Of a stretch of 64,000 nucleotides of DNA, positions 52,328-61,784 are shown one piece after another (position 1 is the stretch's first letter; every line of letters begins with the position of its first letter). The stretch covers positions 120,378-184,377 of the forward strand of contig JAHBXN010000008.1 in assembly GCA_019636475.1 (NCBI GenBank), in the 5' to 3' direction. The translations under genes and the position numbers were made by a program. Source of the DNA: Phycisphaerae bacterium. GTDB taxonomy: Bacteria > Planctomycetota > Phycisphaerae > UBA1845 > UTPLA1. The notes under the pieces are model-generated. The model did no database searches and was not told where the DNA came from. It was given only the letters and a program-made list of their open reading frames with translations.

Positions 52328-55300
52328 ATGCTCAATCGAGTGGCAGCGTGGTCGTTACTTGCGTGTCTTTGTACCGGCCCATCCATTGCATCGGCGGATT
52401 CGGTTTGGGCGGTTGTTGGCGGTGAGACTTCGATTCGTCTGGAGCGACCGGCTCTCGATGAGTATGGAATAGAGGTCTTCTCGATCAACACAGGGTTGAA
52501 CCTGATGGAGGCCGTCGTCAGTGGCGATTCGCTGACATTCGTCGTCGATCCGTCAGTCAGCATGAATCTGACCGAGACCGCGGGTCAGATCACCTCGGCG
52601 CCGGTCGGCGCGATTCGACACGCCGGCGATCTTGTGGTTCGCATCGCGGGGCGGCAGGTTGTTCTCAACCAGGTTCGGCTTTTTGGCAGCGACGTGGACG
52701 GAGTGATTGACTTCGTCCTCGCAGGCGGCAGCAAGGAAACGTCGCAGCCGATGCTTCGGTTGGTCGGCGCGAAAGTCGGTTTTGATCATGCCCGCGACAT
52801 GTTCATGATCGAAGCGTCGGGCTTGGAAATCACATCAAACCTGGCCCAACTGCTCGGCTTGCCGAAGACTGAGGGGCTTTCAATCGGAAGCATCGAGATG
52901 GTCGCGCAGTCCTCATGGATTGGCGGCGACGCGGCGGTAGAGCCGATGGATGTCATTGGTGTGCCGACCGGCGGCGAGGGTGATCCTCGCGGCGCGGTGT
53001 GCGGCGGTGCGGCCGGTCCCGACGTCATCGTCGGCGAACTCCACGAAATCGCTAACTATTCTGGAGAGCAGGTCGGCGGCGTTGACTACGACGCATTCTC
53101 TGTCGGCACCTACTCCTGCAACGTAGGAACAGCCAATCTTCAGTGGATCTCCGGTGACACGGGCGGACTCGGACTGCATCCGGTCATCGGCCAGAATTGC
53201 TACCGCTTGTACACGGCTGCCGATGGCTCATCACGCTTCGAACAGATCGGGCAGTCCTGGCTCAAGCACGGCTTCTTTGCGTTGCAGAACGACCTGTGCT
53301 GTACATGCGCGGGCGGCGGGGGAGGTAGCGCGCTGGGTGTCGGCTGTGCAGACCCATATACCGCTTCGCGAAATGGCGGCCAGTCGGGCGCCGGGCCGAA
53401 ATGGCAGGTGAATCCATCGAACGGTCAACACATTCACCCGATCAGCAATCCCCCAGGCTATTCAACCAACACCGGGCGACGACTGCGGATCAAGGTGTCC
53501 GACCTCAACGAACCGGGCGCGCTCTACTTTGTCGAGGGTCAGTATGTCTCCAAGGATGACGCGGAATCCGGCAACAAGGACAACAATGGTTCCTACCGTC
53601 AGGTAACAATGTCCGGCACCGGCACCAATCGAACCTTCGCTCTCGCCGGTTCGACCCAGCGCGGCGAGGCAGGCCTCCGGGCGTGGAAGGACACTGACAA
53701 CACCGTCACCGAGACCGATGTCCAGATTCCGAGCGATGGCCTCGTGATTGTCTCCGCACAGGCGACGGCGTTGGGAGGCGGTCTCTTTCATTATGAGTAC
53801 GCGATTCAGAACCTCAACTCGCATCGCGGCATAAAGGGCGTTTCGATTCCCGTGGGCACGGGCGGAACGGTTTCCAACATCGGATTCCGGGATGTCCCTT
53901 ACTACGACGGCGACGGTGAAGACGCAGTTACGCGAGACGGAACAGACTGGACCGGGCAATTCTCTGGCGGCATCGTGACATGGACCATGAACGACATCGG
54001 TGCAAATTCGAATGCGCTGCTCTGGGGCACCATGTACAACTTCCGATTCGATTGCAACCGCGCTCCCACGACAGGCAACATGACGCTGACGCTGTTCCGA
54101 TCAGGTTCGCCCGGCAGCGTCACTGCCAGCACCGTCGTCCCCAGTTCGAGCGGCATCATTGACTGCCAGCCGAACGGCATTGGAGATGATATCGACATCG
54201 CGGACGGTACCAGCCAGGATTGCAATTTGAACGGTGTGCCGGACGAGTGCGAATCGTTCACCACTTGCAATCTCGCGCTTCAGTCGGTGGCATCGGGATT
54301 GAGCCAGCCGGTCGGTGTCTATGCCCCGCCGGGCGACACGTCGCGGCTTTTCATCGTTGAGCAGACCGGTCAGATCAAGATCATGAATCTGCCGTCGCAC
54401 TCGGTGAATGCGACGCCGTATCTCAATCTGTCGGCGATCGTCAGCTCGAGTGGCGAACGCGGACTGTTGGGGCTGGCCTTCCATCCAAACTGGTCCTCCA
54501 ACGGCTATTTCTTCGTGAATTACACGAATACCTCCGGCAATACCGTGATCGCTCGGTACCAGGCGACAGGCGGAAATCCCGCTTCGGCGACGGCGAACGC
54601 CGCGTCTGCAACGATCCTGAAGACGATCAACCAGGACTTTGCAAATCACAATGGCGGCTGCATTCAGTTCGGGCCGGACGGTATGCTTTATGTTGGCATG
54701 GGTGACGGTGGCAGTGCGAACGATCCGAACGGACGCGCGCAGAGCAACTCATCCCTGCTCGGCAAGATGCTCCGCCTCGACGTGAACAATCCCCCGACTT
54801 ACGTTCCGGGGGACAACCCGGGCTCTCCCAATCTGCCGGAAGTCTGGGCAAAGGGTCTGCGAAACCCCTGGCGATTCAGTTTCGACCGGCTCACCGGCGA
54901 TCTGTGGATTGCCGACGTCGGCCAGGACGCACGCGAAGAGATCAATTTCACTGCAGCCGGCTCGCCGGGCGGGTTGAACTACGGCTGGCGCTGTATGGAA
55001 GGCACGTTGTGCACCGGTCTGTCCGGCTGCACCTGCAATTCGGGACTCGTCCTGCCCATTCGTCAGGAATCGCACGGCGATGGTCAGGGTACCGGCTCGA
55101 TATCCGGCGGCTACGTTTATCGCGGTTGCGAGATGCCCTGGCTGAGCGGTTCGTACTTCTATGCCGACTATCTCGGCAACTATATCAAGCGGTTCCGATA
55201 TGTCGGTGGCAGCGTGACCGACCTGCAGACCGTTCAGGCTCCGGGCGGGGCGGTGCAGGGAATCGTGTCGTTCGGCGAGGATGCCAGCGGCGAGATGTAT

Positions 55301-57991
55301 GTGGTCAGCATTCTCGGCTCGATCTACAAAATCGTCTGCGATGTGCCGCCTCCGCTTTGCGGCAACGGCAACATCGATCCCGGCGAACAGTGCGACGACG
55401 GCAACAGCGTTCCCGGTGACGGCTGTTTTAACTGTCAGTTCGAGAACAACGATCAGTGCTCCAATGCAATACTGATCGCAGACGGCGTCCACGCCTTCAG
55501 CACGGTGGGCGCGACAACCGATGGCGATCCGCATCCTGAGTGCGTCGTCTCGGGTGACGGCGGCCAGACTTTCAACGACATCTGGTTCAAGTATGTATCT
55601 CCCTGTTCCGGGACGCTTACGGTTACGACCTGCGAGCAACTCGGAGGCAGCGCGAGCTACGACTCCGATCTCGTGGTATACGACTGGAACGGAAGCGATT
55701 GTGCGACACGCACGTTCCTGGCGTGCAACGACGATGATGCTGTCAATGCCTGCGGTTCAGCCGGCGGCGGCTATCACAGCACGATCATTGTGAACGTGGC
55801 AGCCGGCCAGAACATTCTGATTCGCGTCGGCGGATGGAACTCCGGTAACTCCGGCACGGGCAATCTGAAGGTGAGCAACTCGTCCTTCCCCTGCGGCGAA
55901 TGCGGCAACGGCATCATCGAGCCGGGCGAGCAGTGCGATCCGCCAGGTCCGAACTGCACCCAGAGCTGCGAATTCGCCAACGGCGATTGCAATAACAACG
56001 GCGTGGACGATGGCGAGGACATTGCAATAGGCAATAGCTTCGACTGCAACGAAAACGGCATCCCGGATGATTGCGAATCGACGACCGGCGAGACAAAGAC
56101 CTATGTCGGAAGCGGCGCGGGATATCCGGCCGCGATTCCGGACAACAATGCCACCGGCGTTTCCCGCTCGATCACCGTCCCAGACAGTGGAGCGATCACC
56201 GATCTCAATGTCGCCCTTCAGATTTCGCATACATGGAATGGTGATTTGATTGTTACGCTCACTCACAACGCCACAACGGTCACGCTCATGAATCGACCGG
56301 GCGGAACCGGCAACAATGACAACGGGTACAACATCGTGCTTGACGACGAAGGGACCGGCGGCGCTATTCAGTCGATCGCGTTGTCGGGAGACGCCGGACC
56401 GGTTGTCTCGCCGCCGAGCTACACGCCGGCCAATCCGCTGAGCGCGTTTGACTCGCATGACAAGTCAGGCGTCTGGACCATTAACATCTCCGACCGGGCT
56501 GCCGCGGACACCGGCAACCTCGTCACATGGTCTCTCATTTTCACCAATCCGGGTTCACCGATTCCGCCATGCGATTGCAACGGAAACGGCGTTACCGACT
56601 CGGTGGATATCGCTCTGGGCAACAGTACCGACTGCAATAGCAACGGCGTTCCGGACGACTGCGACATCGCAGGCGGCGCGCCCGATTGTGACGGCGGTCC
56701 GACCGGCAATCCCGCGGCGGGCGGCAACCTCATCAATACATTCTGCTTCGGTTGTCACGGACCGGACGGATTCGGTGTCAACTGTGGCGGCGGTAGCTGC
56801 CCGGGCCCGGTCCTGCGAAACAAGACCCGAACGGTGATTTCCAAGAAGCTGCTCCCGCCGACGAATCACCCCGGCGGAGCATTCCCGGGCTTCACGGCCC
56901 AGGATTTTGCCGATCTTGAGGCCTTCCTGAATGACACGGGTCATCCGCCGGCCCGACCGGACGGAATCATCGACACCTGCCAGACGCTGCCGGACTGCGA
57001 CGAAGACGGCATCGCCGATGGTTGCGAGTTCGGCGCCGCCACGGCGACGGACGACAACAACAACGGCATCCCGGACGAGTGCGAAAGTGTGCTCACCGGC
57101 GCCTGCTGTAATGCGGGTTCATGCTCCATCGAAACCGAGGTGGATTGCGTTTCTGCGGGCGGCTCCTATCTGGGCGACGGCGTGGGATGTACGCCAAGTC
57201 CGTGTCCGCCGGTAAACGACAACTGCGCCGACGCCATCGTCATTGTGGATGGCGCGACGCCGTACTCGACGGTCAATGCCACGACGGACGGCCCCGCTGA
57301 ACCAGGCGCGTGCGTCAAATTTGGCGATACACAGGTGCACCGCGATATCTGGTTCATCTATACCGCTACCTGCACGGGCGATCTGCTGATCTCAAATTGC
57401 AATGCGACGAACTATGATTCGAAGATTGCGGTTTACGATGGAGACGTATGCCCGACTACCGCTGGCGCCATCGCCTGCCGCGATGACGTTGCAGGTTGCA
57501 ATGGAAACAGCACGTCGCTGACCGTCAATGTCATTGAGGGCAACAACTACCTCATCCGCGTCGGCGGCTGGAACGGCGCCCAGGGATCGGGCACGCTGAC
57601 CATTGCTTGCTCGGCGTACGAGTGCACCGATGCTTCGCAATGCGACGATCAGGATCCCTGCACGGCCGACTCCTGCGTCAACAACCAGTGCGTGCATGAG
57701 GCAATCGACTCGGATCAGGACGGCACGCCCGATTGCTCGGACGGCTGCCCGAACGATCCTGAAAAGATCGCGCCGGGCAACTGCGGATGTGGCGTACCTG
57801 ATACCGCAGCGACCGGTGATATGGACGGCATTGGCGGCCCCGATGGTGCGGATCTCCAGTTGTTCGTGGAGGCAATCCTCAACGAATCAACCGATCCGGC
57901 CGATCTTTGCCCGGGCGATTTCAGCGCCAATGGCGTCATGGATCTCGGAGACGTGCCGGGAATGGTCAATGCGTTGATCAGCATCCCGTAA
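52328..57991 (+). CDS. Giant secreted protein: PQQ-sugar-dehydrogenase-like propeller, P domain, cytochrome c segment, dockerin-like end
   Basis: An 1887-residue exported protein. Signal peptide to about SIASA; an unassigned N-terminal half; a glucose/sorbosone-dehydrogenase-like propeller at about 645-1005 (ERGLLGLAFHPNW, FANHNGGCIQFGPDGMLYVG, GLRNPWRFSFD). Next come a CGNGNIDPGEQCDDGN Cys-rich repeat, a beta-sandwich repeat (about 1040-1185), a P domain (about 1255-1408), a monohaem segment CFGCHGPDG at 1473, a second copy of the sandwich repeat (about 1627-1760) and a dockerin-like end (GPDGADLQLFVEAIL, VMDLGDVPGMVNALI). Three identical-length 31-residue DCNxNG units lie between. It may oxidise extracellular sugars and pass electrons to its own haem. 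GGAG precedes ATG 52328. Confidence 0.85.
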   Translation: MLNRVAAWSLLACLCTGPSIASADSVWAVVGGETSIRLERPALDEYGIEVFSINTGLNLMEAVVSGDSLTFVVDPSVSMNLTETAGQITSAPVGAIRHAGDLVVRIAGRQVVLNQVRLFGSDVDGVIDFVLAGGSKETSQPMLRLVGAKVGFDHARDMFMIEASGLEITSNLAQLLGLPKTEGLSIGSIEMVAQSSWIGGDAAVEPMDVIGVPTGGEGDPRGAVCGGAAGPDVIVGELHEIANYSGEQVGGVDYDAFSVGTYSCNVGTANLQWISGDTGGLGLHPVIGQNCYRLYTAADGSSRFEQIGQSWLKHGFFALQNDLCCTCAGGGGGSALGVGCADPYTASRNGGQSGAGPKWQVNPSNGQHIHPISNPPGYSTNTGRRLRIKVSDLNEPGALYFVEGQYVSKDDAESGNKDNNGSYRQVTMSGTGTNRTFALAGSTQRGEAGLRAWKDTDNTVTETDVQIPSDGLVIVSAQATALGGGLFHYEYAIQNLNSHRGIKGVSIPVGTGGTVSNIGFRDVPYYDGDGEDAVTRDGTDWTGQFSGGIVTWTMNDIGANSNALLWGTMYNFRFDCNRAPTTGNMTLTLFRSGSPGSVTASTVVPSSSGIIDCQPNGIGDDIDIADGTSQDCNLNGVPDECESFTTCNLALQSVASGLSQPVGVYAPPGDTSRLFIVEQTGQIKIMNLPSHSVNATPYLNLSAIVSSSGERGLLGLAFHPNWSSNGYFFVNYTNTSGNTVIARYQATGGNPASATANAASATILKTINQDFANHNGGCIQFGPDGMLYVGMGDGGSANDPNGRAQSNSSLLGKMLRLDVNNPPTYVPGDNPGSPNLPEVWAKGLRNPWRFSFDRLTGDLWIADVGQDAREEINFTAAGSPGGLNYGWRCMEGTLCTGLSGCTCNSGLVLPIRQESHGDGQGTGSISGGYVYRGCEMPWLSGSYFYADYLGNYIKRFRYVGGSVTDLQTVQAPGGAVQGIVSFGEDASGEMYVVSILGSIYKIVCDVPPPLCGNGNIDPGEQCDDGNSVPGDGCFNCQFENNDQCSNAILIADGVHAFSTVGATTDGDPHPECVVSGDGGQTFNDIWFKYVSPCSGTLTVTTCEQLGGSASYDSDLVVYDWNGSDCATRTFLACNDDDAVNACGSAGGGYHSTIIVNVAAGQNILIRVGGWNSGNSGTGNLKVSNSSFPCGECGNGIIEPGEQCDPPGPNCTQSCEFANGDCNNNGVDDGEDIAIGNSFDCNENGIPDDCESTTGETKTYVGSGAGYPAAIPDNNATGVSRSITVPDSGAITDLNVALQISHTWNGDLIVTLTHNATTVTLMNRPGGTGNNDNGYNIVLDDEGTGGAIQSIALSGDAGPVVSPPSYTPANPLSAFDSHDKSGVWTINISDRAAADTGNLVTWSLIFTNPGSPIPPCDCNGNGVTDSVDIALGNSTDCNSNGVPDDCDIAGGAPDCDGGPTGNPAAGGNLINTFCFGCHGPDGFGVNCGGGSCPGPVLRNKTRTVISKKLLPPTNHPGGAFPGFTAQDFADLEAFLNDTGHPPARPDGIIDTCQTLPDCDEDGIADGCEFGAATATDDNNNGIPDECESVLTGACCNAGSCSIETEVDCVSAGGSYLGDGVGCTPSPCPPVNDNCADAIVIVDGATPYSTVNATTDGPAEPGACVKFGDTQVHRDIWFIYTATCTGDLLISNCNATNYDSKIAVYDGDVCPTTAGAIACRDDVAGCNGNSTSLTVNVIEGNNYLIRVGGWNGAQGSGTLTIACSAYECTDASQCDDQDPCTADSCVNNQCVHEAIDSDQDGTPDCSDGCPNDPEKIAPGNCGCGVPDTAATGDMDGIGGPDGADLQLFVEAILNESTDPADLCPGDFSANGVMDLGDVPGMVNALISIP
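54161..54253 (+). repeat. 93-bp coding repeat, copy 1
   Basis: Encodes a 31-residue unit of pattern DC-x2-NG-x2-D-x2-DIA-x-G-x-S-x-DCN-x-NG-x-PD-[ED]-C-[ED], inside the giant protein just before the propeller. This copy has GDDIDIADGTSQ in the middle. Two further copies of exactly the same length follow at 55985 and 56573. Confidence 0.85.
55985..56077 (+). repeat. 93-bp coding repeat, copy 2
   Basis: Second 31-residue unit of the same pattern, with DGEDIAIGNSFDCNENG in the middle. It precedes the P domain of the giant protein. Confidence 0.85.
56573..56665 (+). repeat. 93-bp coding repeat, copy 3
   Basis: Third 31-residue unit of the same pattern, with DSVDIALGNSTDCNSNG in the middle. It follows the P domain and precedes the haem motif. 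Confidence 0.85.
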
Positions 57992-58025
57992 CGTCCACGA
58001 ACAAGCCCGTTTGATATGACCATTG

Positions 58026-58060
58026 CGAGGCCCCGGTGGCGATTGGCTACCGGGGCCTCG
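58026..58060 (+). terminator. Perfect 12-bp hairpin after the giant gene
   Basis: CGAGGCCCCGGT pairs perfectly with ACCGGGGCCTCG around an 11-base loop, 35 bases after the stop codon. There is no T tract after it, so it may be a hairpin-only terminator or an mRNA 3'-end stabiliser rather than a classical terminator. Confidence 0.65.
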
Positions 58061-58270
58061 TGCACTTCAGAAAATCGCCGATCGTTGAATCTCGGCGCAA
58101 AATGCCGTTTTTATCGGATTTTCGTCCGCGACGGGCGATCTGCGAAATATGCGGCGTCGATTGCCGTTTAGACTTTTGGAGGCTGCCAGAGGGGCGGTTG
58201 TTCATCGCCGGTCAATGCGAACGGCGAATTCGACCGAAGAACCCATGTAGCTTCCGAGGGTCGTTCCGGC

Positions 58271-58564
58271 ATGGTTGCATCGAATACGTTTCACAAGCTT
58301 TTGGCGGTGGATTCGAGCGCGCGCGAAGACATCGCGAATGCGACGTCGGCGACAGCCCAGGTTGAGTCGGTCGCGATGCCCGCGGCCATCTACGTGAAAT
58401 GCCCAAAGTGCGAACACCCGGCCGTTCTGCGTCGCGTCTGCCCCGGGCAGGCCATCCGGTGCCGTCAGTGCAATTCGAAATTCACGATCCGAATGCCACG
58501 ACGCGCGGTCGAGATCGGCGCGATCGCATCGTCGCTTCGTCACGACGCGGCGCCGCACAACTGA
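58271..58564 (+). CDS. Small zinc-ribbon protein
   Basis: A 97-residue protein. Residues about 43-65 carry a CPKC...CRQC four-cysteine ribbon with a YVKC start and CNSKFTIRMP end, resembling the MJ0042-type zinc finger that is common as an N-terminal module in planctomycetes and myxobacteria. Here it is nearly the whole protein. GAGGG about ten bases before ATG 58271 supports the start; ATG 58376 would give only the ribbon. It is convergent with the malic enzyme gene. No partner or function can be deduced; a truncated remnant of a larger protein is possible. Confidence 0.6.
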   Translation: MVASNTFHKLLAVDSSAREDIANATSATAQVESVAMPAAIYVKCPKCEHPAVLRRVCPGQAIRCRQCNSKFTIRMPRRAVEIGAIASSLRHDAAPHN

Positions 58565-58601
58565 TTCGCGTTTGCGGCGCGGAAACTCGCGATTCTCTGG
58601 C

Positions 58602-60296
58602 TCATCGATAATCGGGATACCACATTCTCTCCGTGACGAGCTTGTCAATCTCGTCGTCTGTCAACATCCGGCCGACTTTCGCATCGCGTGCCGACCGCAT
58701 CACTGCGCAGGCGATTCGCCGACTGCATTCACGCAACATGCTCTGGTCCGGGTAGATCGCTCCCGCATCAATTCGATCCTGCGAGATGCATGTGGCCAGC
58801 GTACGCGCCGCAACGAGGAAGAGCTGGTCGGTCACTTCCCGGGCTTCGGAGAGGATGCAGCCCAGTCCAACGCCGGGAAAGATGAATACATTGTTGCCCT
58901 GTCCGATGACGTGGGTCTTGCCGTTGTGCTCGACCGGTGCGAACGGGCTGCCAGTCGCGACAATGGCGCGTCCGTCGGTCCATCGCAGGGCTTCCTCCGG
59001 AGTGCATTCCGCCTTGGAGGTTGGATTGCTGAAGGGCAGTATGACCGGTCGATCAACGTGCTTCGCCATTTCGCGAATGGATTCCTCATTGAAGGTCCCC
59101 GGCGTCGCGGTGGCGCCAAGAATGATCGTCGGCCGCACGCACCTGACGAGGTCGAACAGCGACTTCGGCGGCTCTCGGTCCATGCCGAAGGCCTTCATCG
59201 TTTCCGCTGAGAGTGCGAATTCACGCTTGTGCGGGTCGTTGATCGGTCGTCCGTGATGCAGGAGGCCGCGCGTGTCGGTGAAGACTTGCGCTCGTTCCAC
59301 CGTCGTGGGCGCGACACCATCTTCCTGCATAGCGGAGCGCACCAGCCGGCCGATTCCGACACCGGCCGCTCCCGCGCCGACATAGAGAATTCGCTGTTCG
59401 GCCCAACTCAATCCCGTGATTCGCATCGATGCCATGATGCCGGCGAGCGCGACGGCCGATGTCCCCTGGATGTCATCGTTGAAACTGGTGATGCGTTTTC
59501 GATATCGATCGAGCACGCTGAACGCGATGTTCTTGTGGAAGTCCTCCCATTGGAGAATCGCTTTCGGGAACACTTCGCTCACAGCTTCGACGAACGCCTC
59601 AATAAACCGGTCATACGCTTCGCCGCGGAGGCGACGCTGTCGATATCCGATGTAGAACGGATCGCCGAGCAGCTCGGCATTGTTCGTACCGACGTCAAGG
59701 CTGATGGGCAGCGTTTGCGAGGGGTGAATGCCGGCGCCGCCGATATAGAGCGAAATCTTCCCGATGGGAATTCCGATGCCTCCCGCGCCCTGGTCGCCCA
59801 ATCCGAGGATGCGTTCGTTGTCCGTGACAACGATGAGCCGCACGTCCTTGTTCGGAGCGTTGCGAAGGATGTCCGGGATGCAGTCGATGTCATCCGGTGT
59901 GATCCACAGCCCACGCGGCCTGCGGAAGATATGACTGTAATTCTGGCAGGCGTGTCCGACGGTCGGCGTATAGACGATCGGCATCAGTTCAGCCAGATTC
60001 TCCATCAACAGGCGATAAAACAGCGTTTCGTTGCGGTCCTGCAATGCAACGAGTCCGATGAACTTCTCCAGGTCCGAACTCTTGGCTCGGATATGTTCCA
60101 TTGCCAACTGGCATTGCTGCTCGATCGTCAGGCAACTGTGGGGCAGAAGCCCGCGCAGGCCGAGGCGATCGCGCTCGTTCGGCGTGAAGGCCGCATCGCG
60201 GTTGCGGGTCGGATCTCGGAGAATCTCGATGCCCGGATGTGCCGCCAAATGATGAAGCGGATCGATCTCTACGTGTTCAGCAAAGGTGGTTGACAT
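58602..60296 (-). CDS. NAD-dependent malic enzyme
   Basis: A 564-residue enzyme that decarboxylates malate to pyruvate with reduction of NAD (family also includes NADP forms). The long two-domain type is clear: [69 protein letters not shown], the dinucleotide motif [13 protein letters not shown], and [18 protein letters not shown]. Length matches the roughly 565-residue bacterial and eukaryotic class. AAAGG nine bases before ATG 60296 fixes the start; an upstream frame to 60446 is not used. It is divergent from the exporter operon. Cofactor preference is inferred from similarity to the MaeA/SfcA type. Confidence 0.94.
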   Translation of the reverse strand: MSTTFAEHVEIDPLHHLAAHPGIEILRDPTRNRDAAFTPNERDRLGLRGLLPHSCLTIEQQCQLAMEHIRAKSSDLEKFIGLVALQDRNETLFYRLLMENLAELMPIVYTPTVGHACQNYSHIFRRPRGLWITPDDIDCIPDILRNAPNKDVRLIVVTDNERILGLGDQGAGGIGIPIGKISLYIGGAGIHPSQTLPISLDVGTNNAELLGDPFYIGYRQRRLRGEAYDRFIEAFVEAVSEVFPKAILQWEDFHKNIAFSVLDRYRKRITSFNDDIQGTSAVALAGIMASMRITGLSWAEQRILYVGAGAAGVGIGRLVRSAMQEDGVAPTTVERAQVFTDTRGLLHHGRPINDPHKREFALSAETMKAFGMDREPPKSLFDLVRCVRPTIILGATATPGTFNEESIREMAKHVDRPVILPFSNPTSKAECTPEEALRWTDGRAIVATGSPFAPVEHNGKTHVIGQGNNVFIFPGVGLGCILSEAREVTDQLFLVAARTLATCISQDRIDAGAIYPDQSMLRECSRRIACAVMRSARDAKVGRMLTDDEIDKLVTERMWYPDYR

Positions 60297-60647
60297 GACG
60301 GACTGCCTTTCTCGTGCGGGCGATACGGTTCGTTCACCTGTGGATGGCCAATGAAACTTCGTTATTTGCTGTCTCAGTAGGGTTGCAATCAGAGTGCCAA
60401 CCGGCGTATGCAACCCAAGGCGATCAGCGCGCAGCGTTCGATTCAAGGTCGGGCGCGAGCATCGGGCCCCAACGGAAAAACCATCGCATGTGCGTATTCC
60501 TGCGCAGACGCGAGAAGAAACGTGTTAAACTACTGTCACACCGCAATTGCAGTTGAAGCCGGTCCGTCATGCGGTGTGTGAACTGGATCGCCTGCGCGGA
60601 TCGGGTCCGTGATATGCCGGTGACAGGACGGTTCCGGAGGACTTGGA
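60297..60647. other. Divergent intergenic region, malic enzyme / exporter
   Basis: About 350 bases. It includes the palindrome GCAATTGC (60544-60551) and A/T-richer sequence near 60515-60560 that probably holds the exporter promoter, but I could not fix clear boxes. Small frames here look spurious. Confidence 0.5.
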
Positions 60648-61784
60648 ATGCTTCGCATCGTGGTCCCTTTCGTCATTGTGGTCGGCTCGATTATCACATT
60701 TCTCGTCTGGAAGCAGGCGCAGGTCCCGCCATTTGTGGTTTCGGGATTTGTCGAGGCGGATGAGATTCGGGTCGGATCGCGCGTCGGGGGGCGGGTCTCA
60801 CGGATTTCGATCGAAGAAGGCGCGACGACGAAGATCGGCGACGAGCTCTACGCGCTCGATCCGTATGATCTCACCGCATCGCTGGCTCAGGCCCGCGCCG
60901 AAGCGGCCGCCGCGCAGGCGGATTTTCAGCGACTCAAGGCCGGTTATCGTGCCGAGGAGATCGATCAGGCTCGCGCGCGACGGGATTGGGCTCAGGCGAC
61001 CTTGTCGATGCTGGTGGCCGGCCCGCGTCCGCAGGAAATTGCGATGGCCCGCGAACAAGTGAAAATCGCGACGGCTTCACGTGATCTTGCTCAGCTTGAA
61101 TTCGACCGATTGGAGCGGCTCCGCGAGCGCGAGCAGGCCGCCGCGAAAGAATACGACGCTGCGGTGGCGGCGAGAAAGGAGGCGATAGCCGAGCTGGCTC
61201 GCGCGGAGCTGGCGTTGGCATTGCTGGAGGAAGGGTCGCGAAAAGAGGATATTGCAGCGGCGCAGGCACGTCTGGTCGAGGCGGAAGCCGCGTTGAAGCT
61301 GCTGGAATCCGGCTATCGTGCGGAAGATGTGGCTGCCGCTGAGGCGCAGTCGCGCGCGGCTGGCGCGCGGGTCAGTGCGATGGAGGTTCAGCTCGCTGAA
61401 CTGACGGTCCATTCACCTTGCAACTGTCTGGTTGAGACGATTGACCTTCGGCCCGGCGACCTGGTTTCCGCCAACGCGCCGACCGCGGCACTCCTGGATC
61501 TGTCGCGCATGTGGGTCCGCTCGTACGTTCCGGAAGGCAGGCTCGGATCGGTCAGGATTGGGCAGGTCGTTTCGTTGCGACCCATCGGGATGCGCGATCG
61601 ACGGTTTGCCGGACGGATTTCGTTCATCGCCCGTGAAGCGGAATTCACTCCGCGAAATATCCAGACGCCCGAAGAGCGCAGCAAACAGGTCTTTCGCATC
61701 AAGATCGCTCTGGAAGGCGACTTCGCCGAGCTTCGGGTTGGCATGTCGGTCGATGTACTCTTCGATGAGGTGCCTCGGCTGTGA
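60648..61784 (+). CDS. HlyD-family periplasmic adaptor of an ABC exporter (YbhG-like)
   Basis: A 378-residue membrane-fusion protein with an N-terminal membrane anchor (IVVPFVIVVGSIITFLVW). The first lipoyl half (VSGFVEADEIRVGSRVGGRV) leads into a long Ala/Arg/Glu-rich coiled-coil hairpin. This contains four related knots: AGYRAEEI, AGPRPQEI, EGSRKEDI and SGYRAEDV. The second lipoyl half and beta-barrel follow (TVHSPCNCLVETIDLRPGD, VRSYVPEGRLG). It bridges the inner-membrane exporter to an outer-membrane channel. GGAGG is seven bases before the ATG. Its stop overlaps the start of the ATPase gene by four bases. Drugs or lipids are typical family substrates; the actual one is unknown. Confidence 0.92.
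   Translation: MLRIVVPFVIVVGSIITFLVWKQAQVPPFVVSGFVEADEIRVGSRVGGRVSRISIEEGATTKIGDELYALDPYDLTASLAQARAEAAAAQADFQRLKAGYRAEEIDQARARRDWAQATLSMLVAGPRPQEIAMAREQVKIATASRDLAQLEFDRLERLREREQAAAKEYDAAVAARKEAIAELARAELALALLEEGSRKEDIAAAQARLVEAEAALKLLESGYRAEDVAAAEAQSRAAGARVSAMEVQLAELTVHSPCNCLVETIDLRPGDLVSANAPTAALLDLSRMWVRSYVPEGRLGSVRIGQVVSLRPIGMRDRRFAGRISFIAREAEFTPRNIQTPEERSKQVFRIKIALEGDFAELRVGMSVDVLFDEVPRL

Noticed and set aside
54749..55639. 296-codon minus-strand frame inside the giant gene
   Set aside because: Antisense artefact of the propeller-coding sequence.
58572..59210. 212-codon plus-strand frame over the 3' part of the malic enzyme gene
   Set aside because: Antisense shadow of a certain gene.
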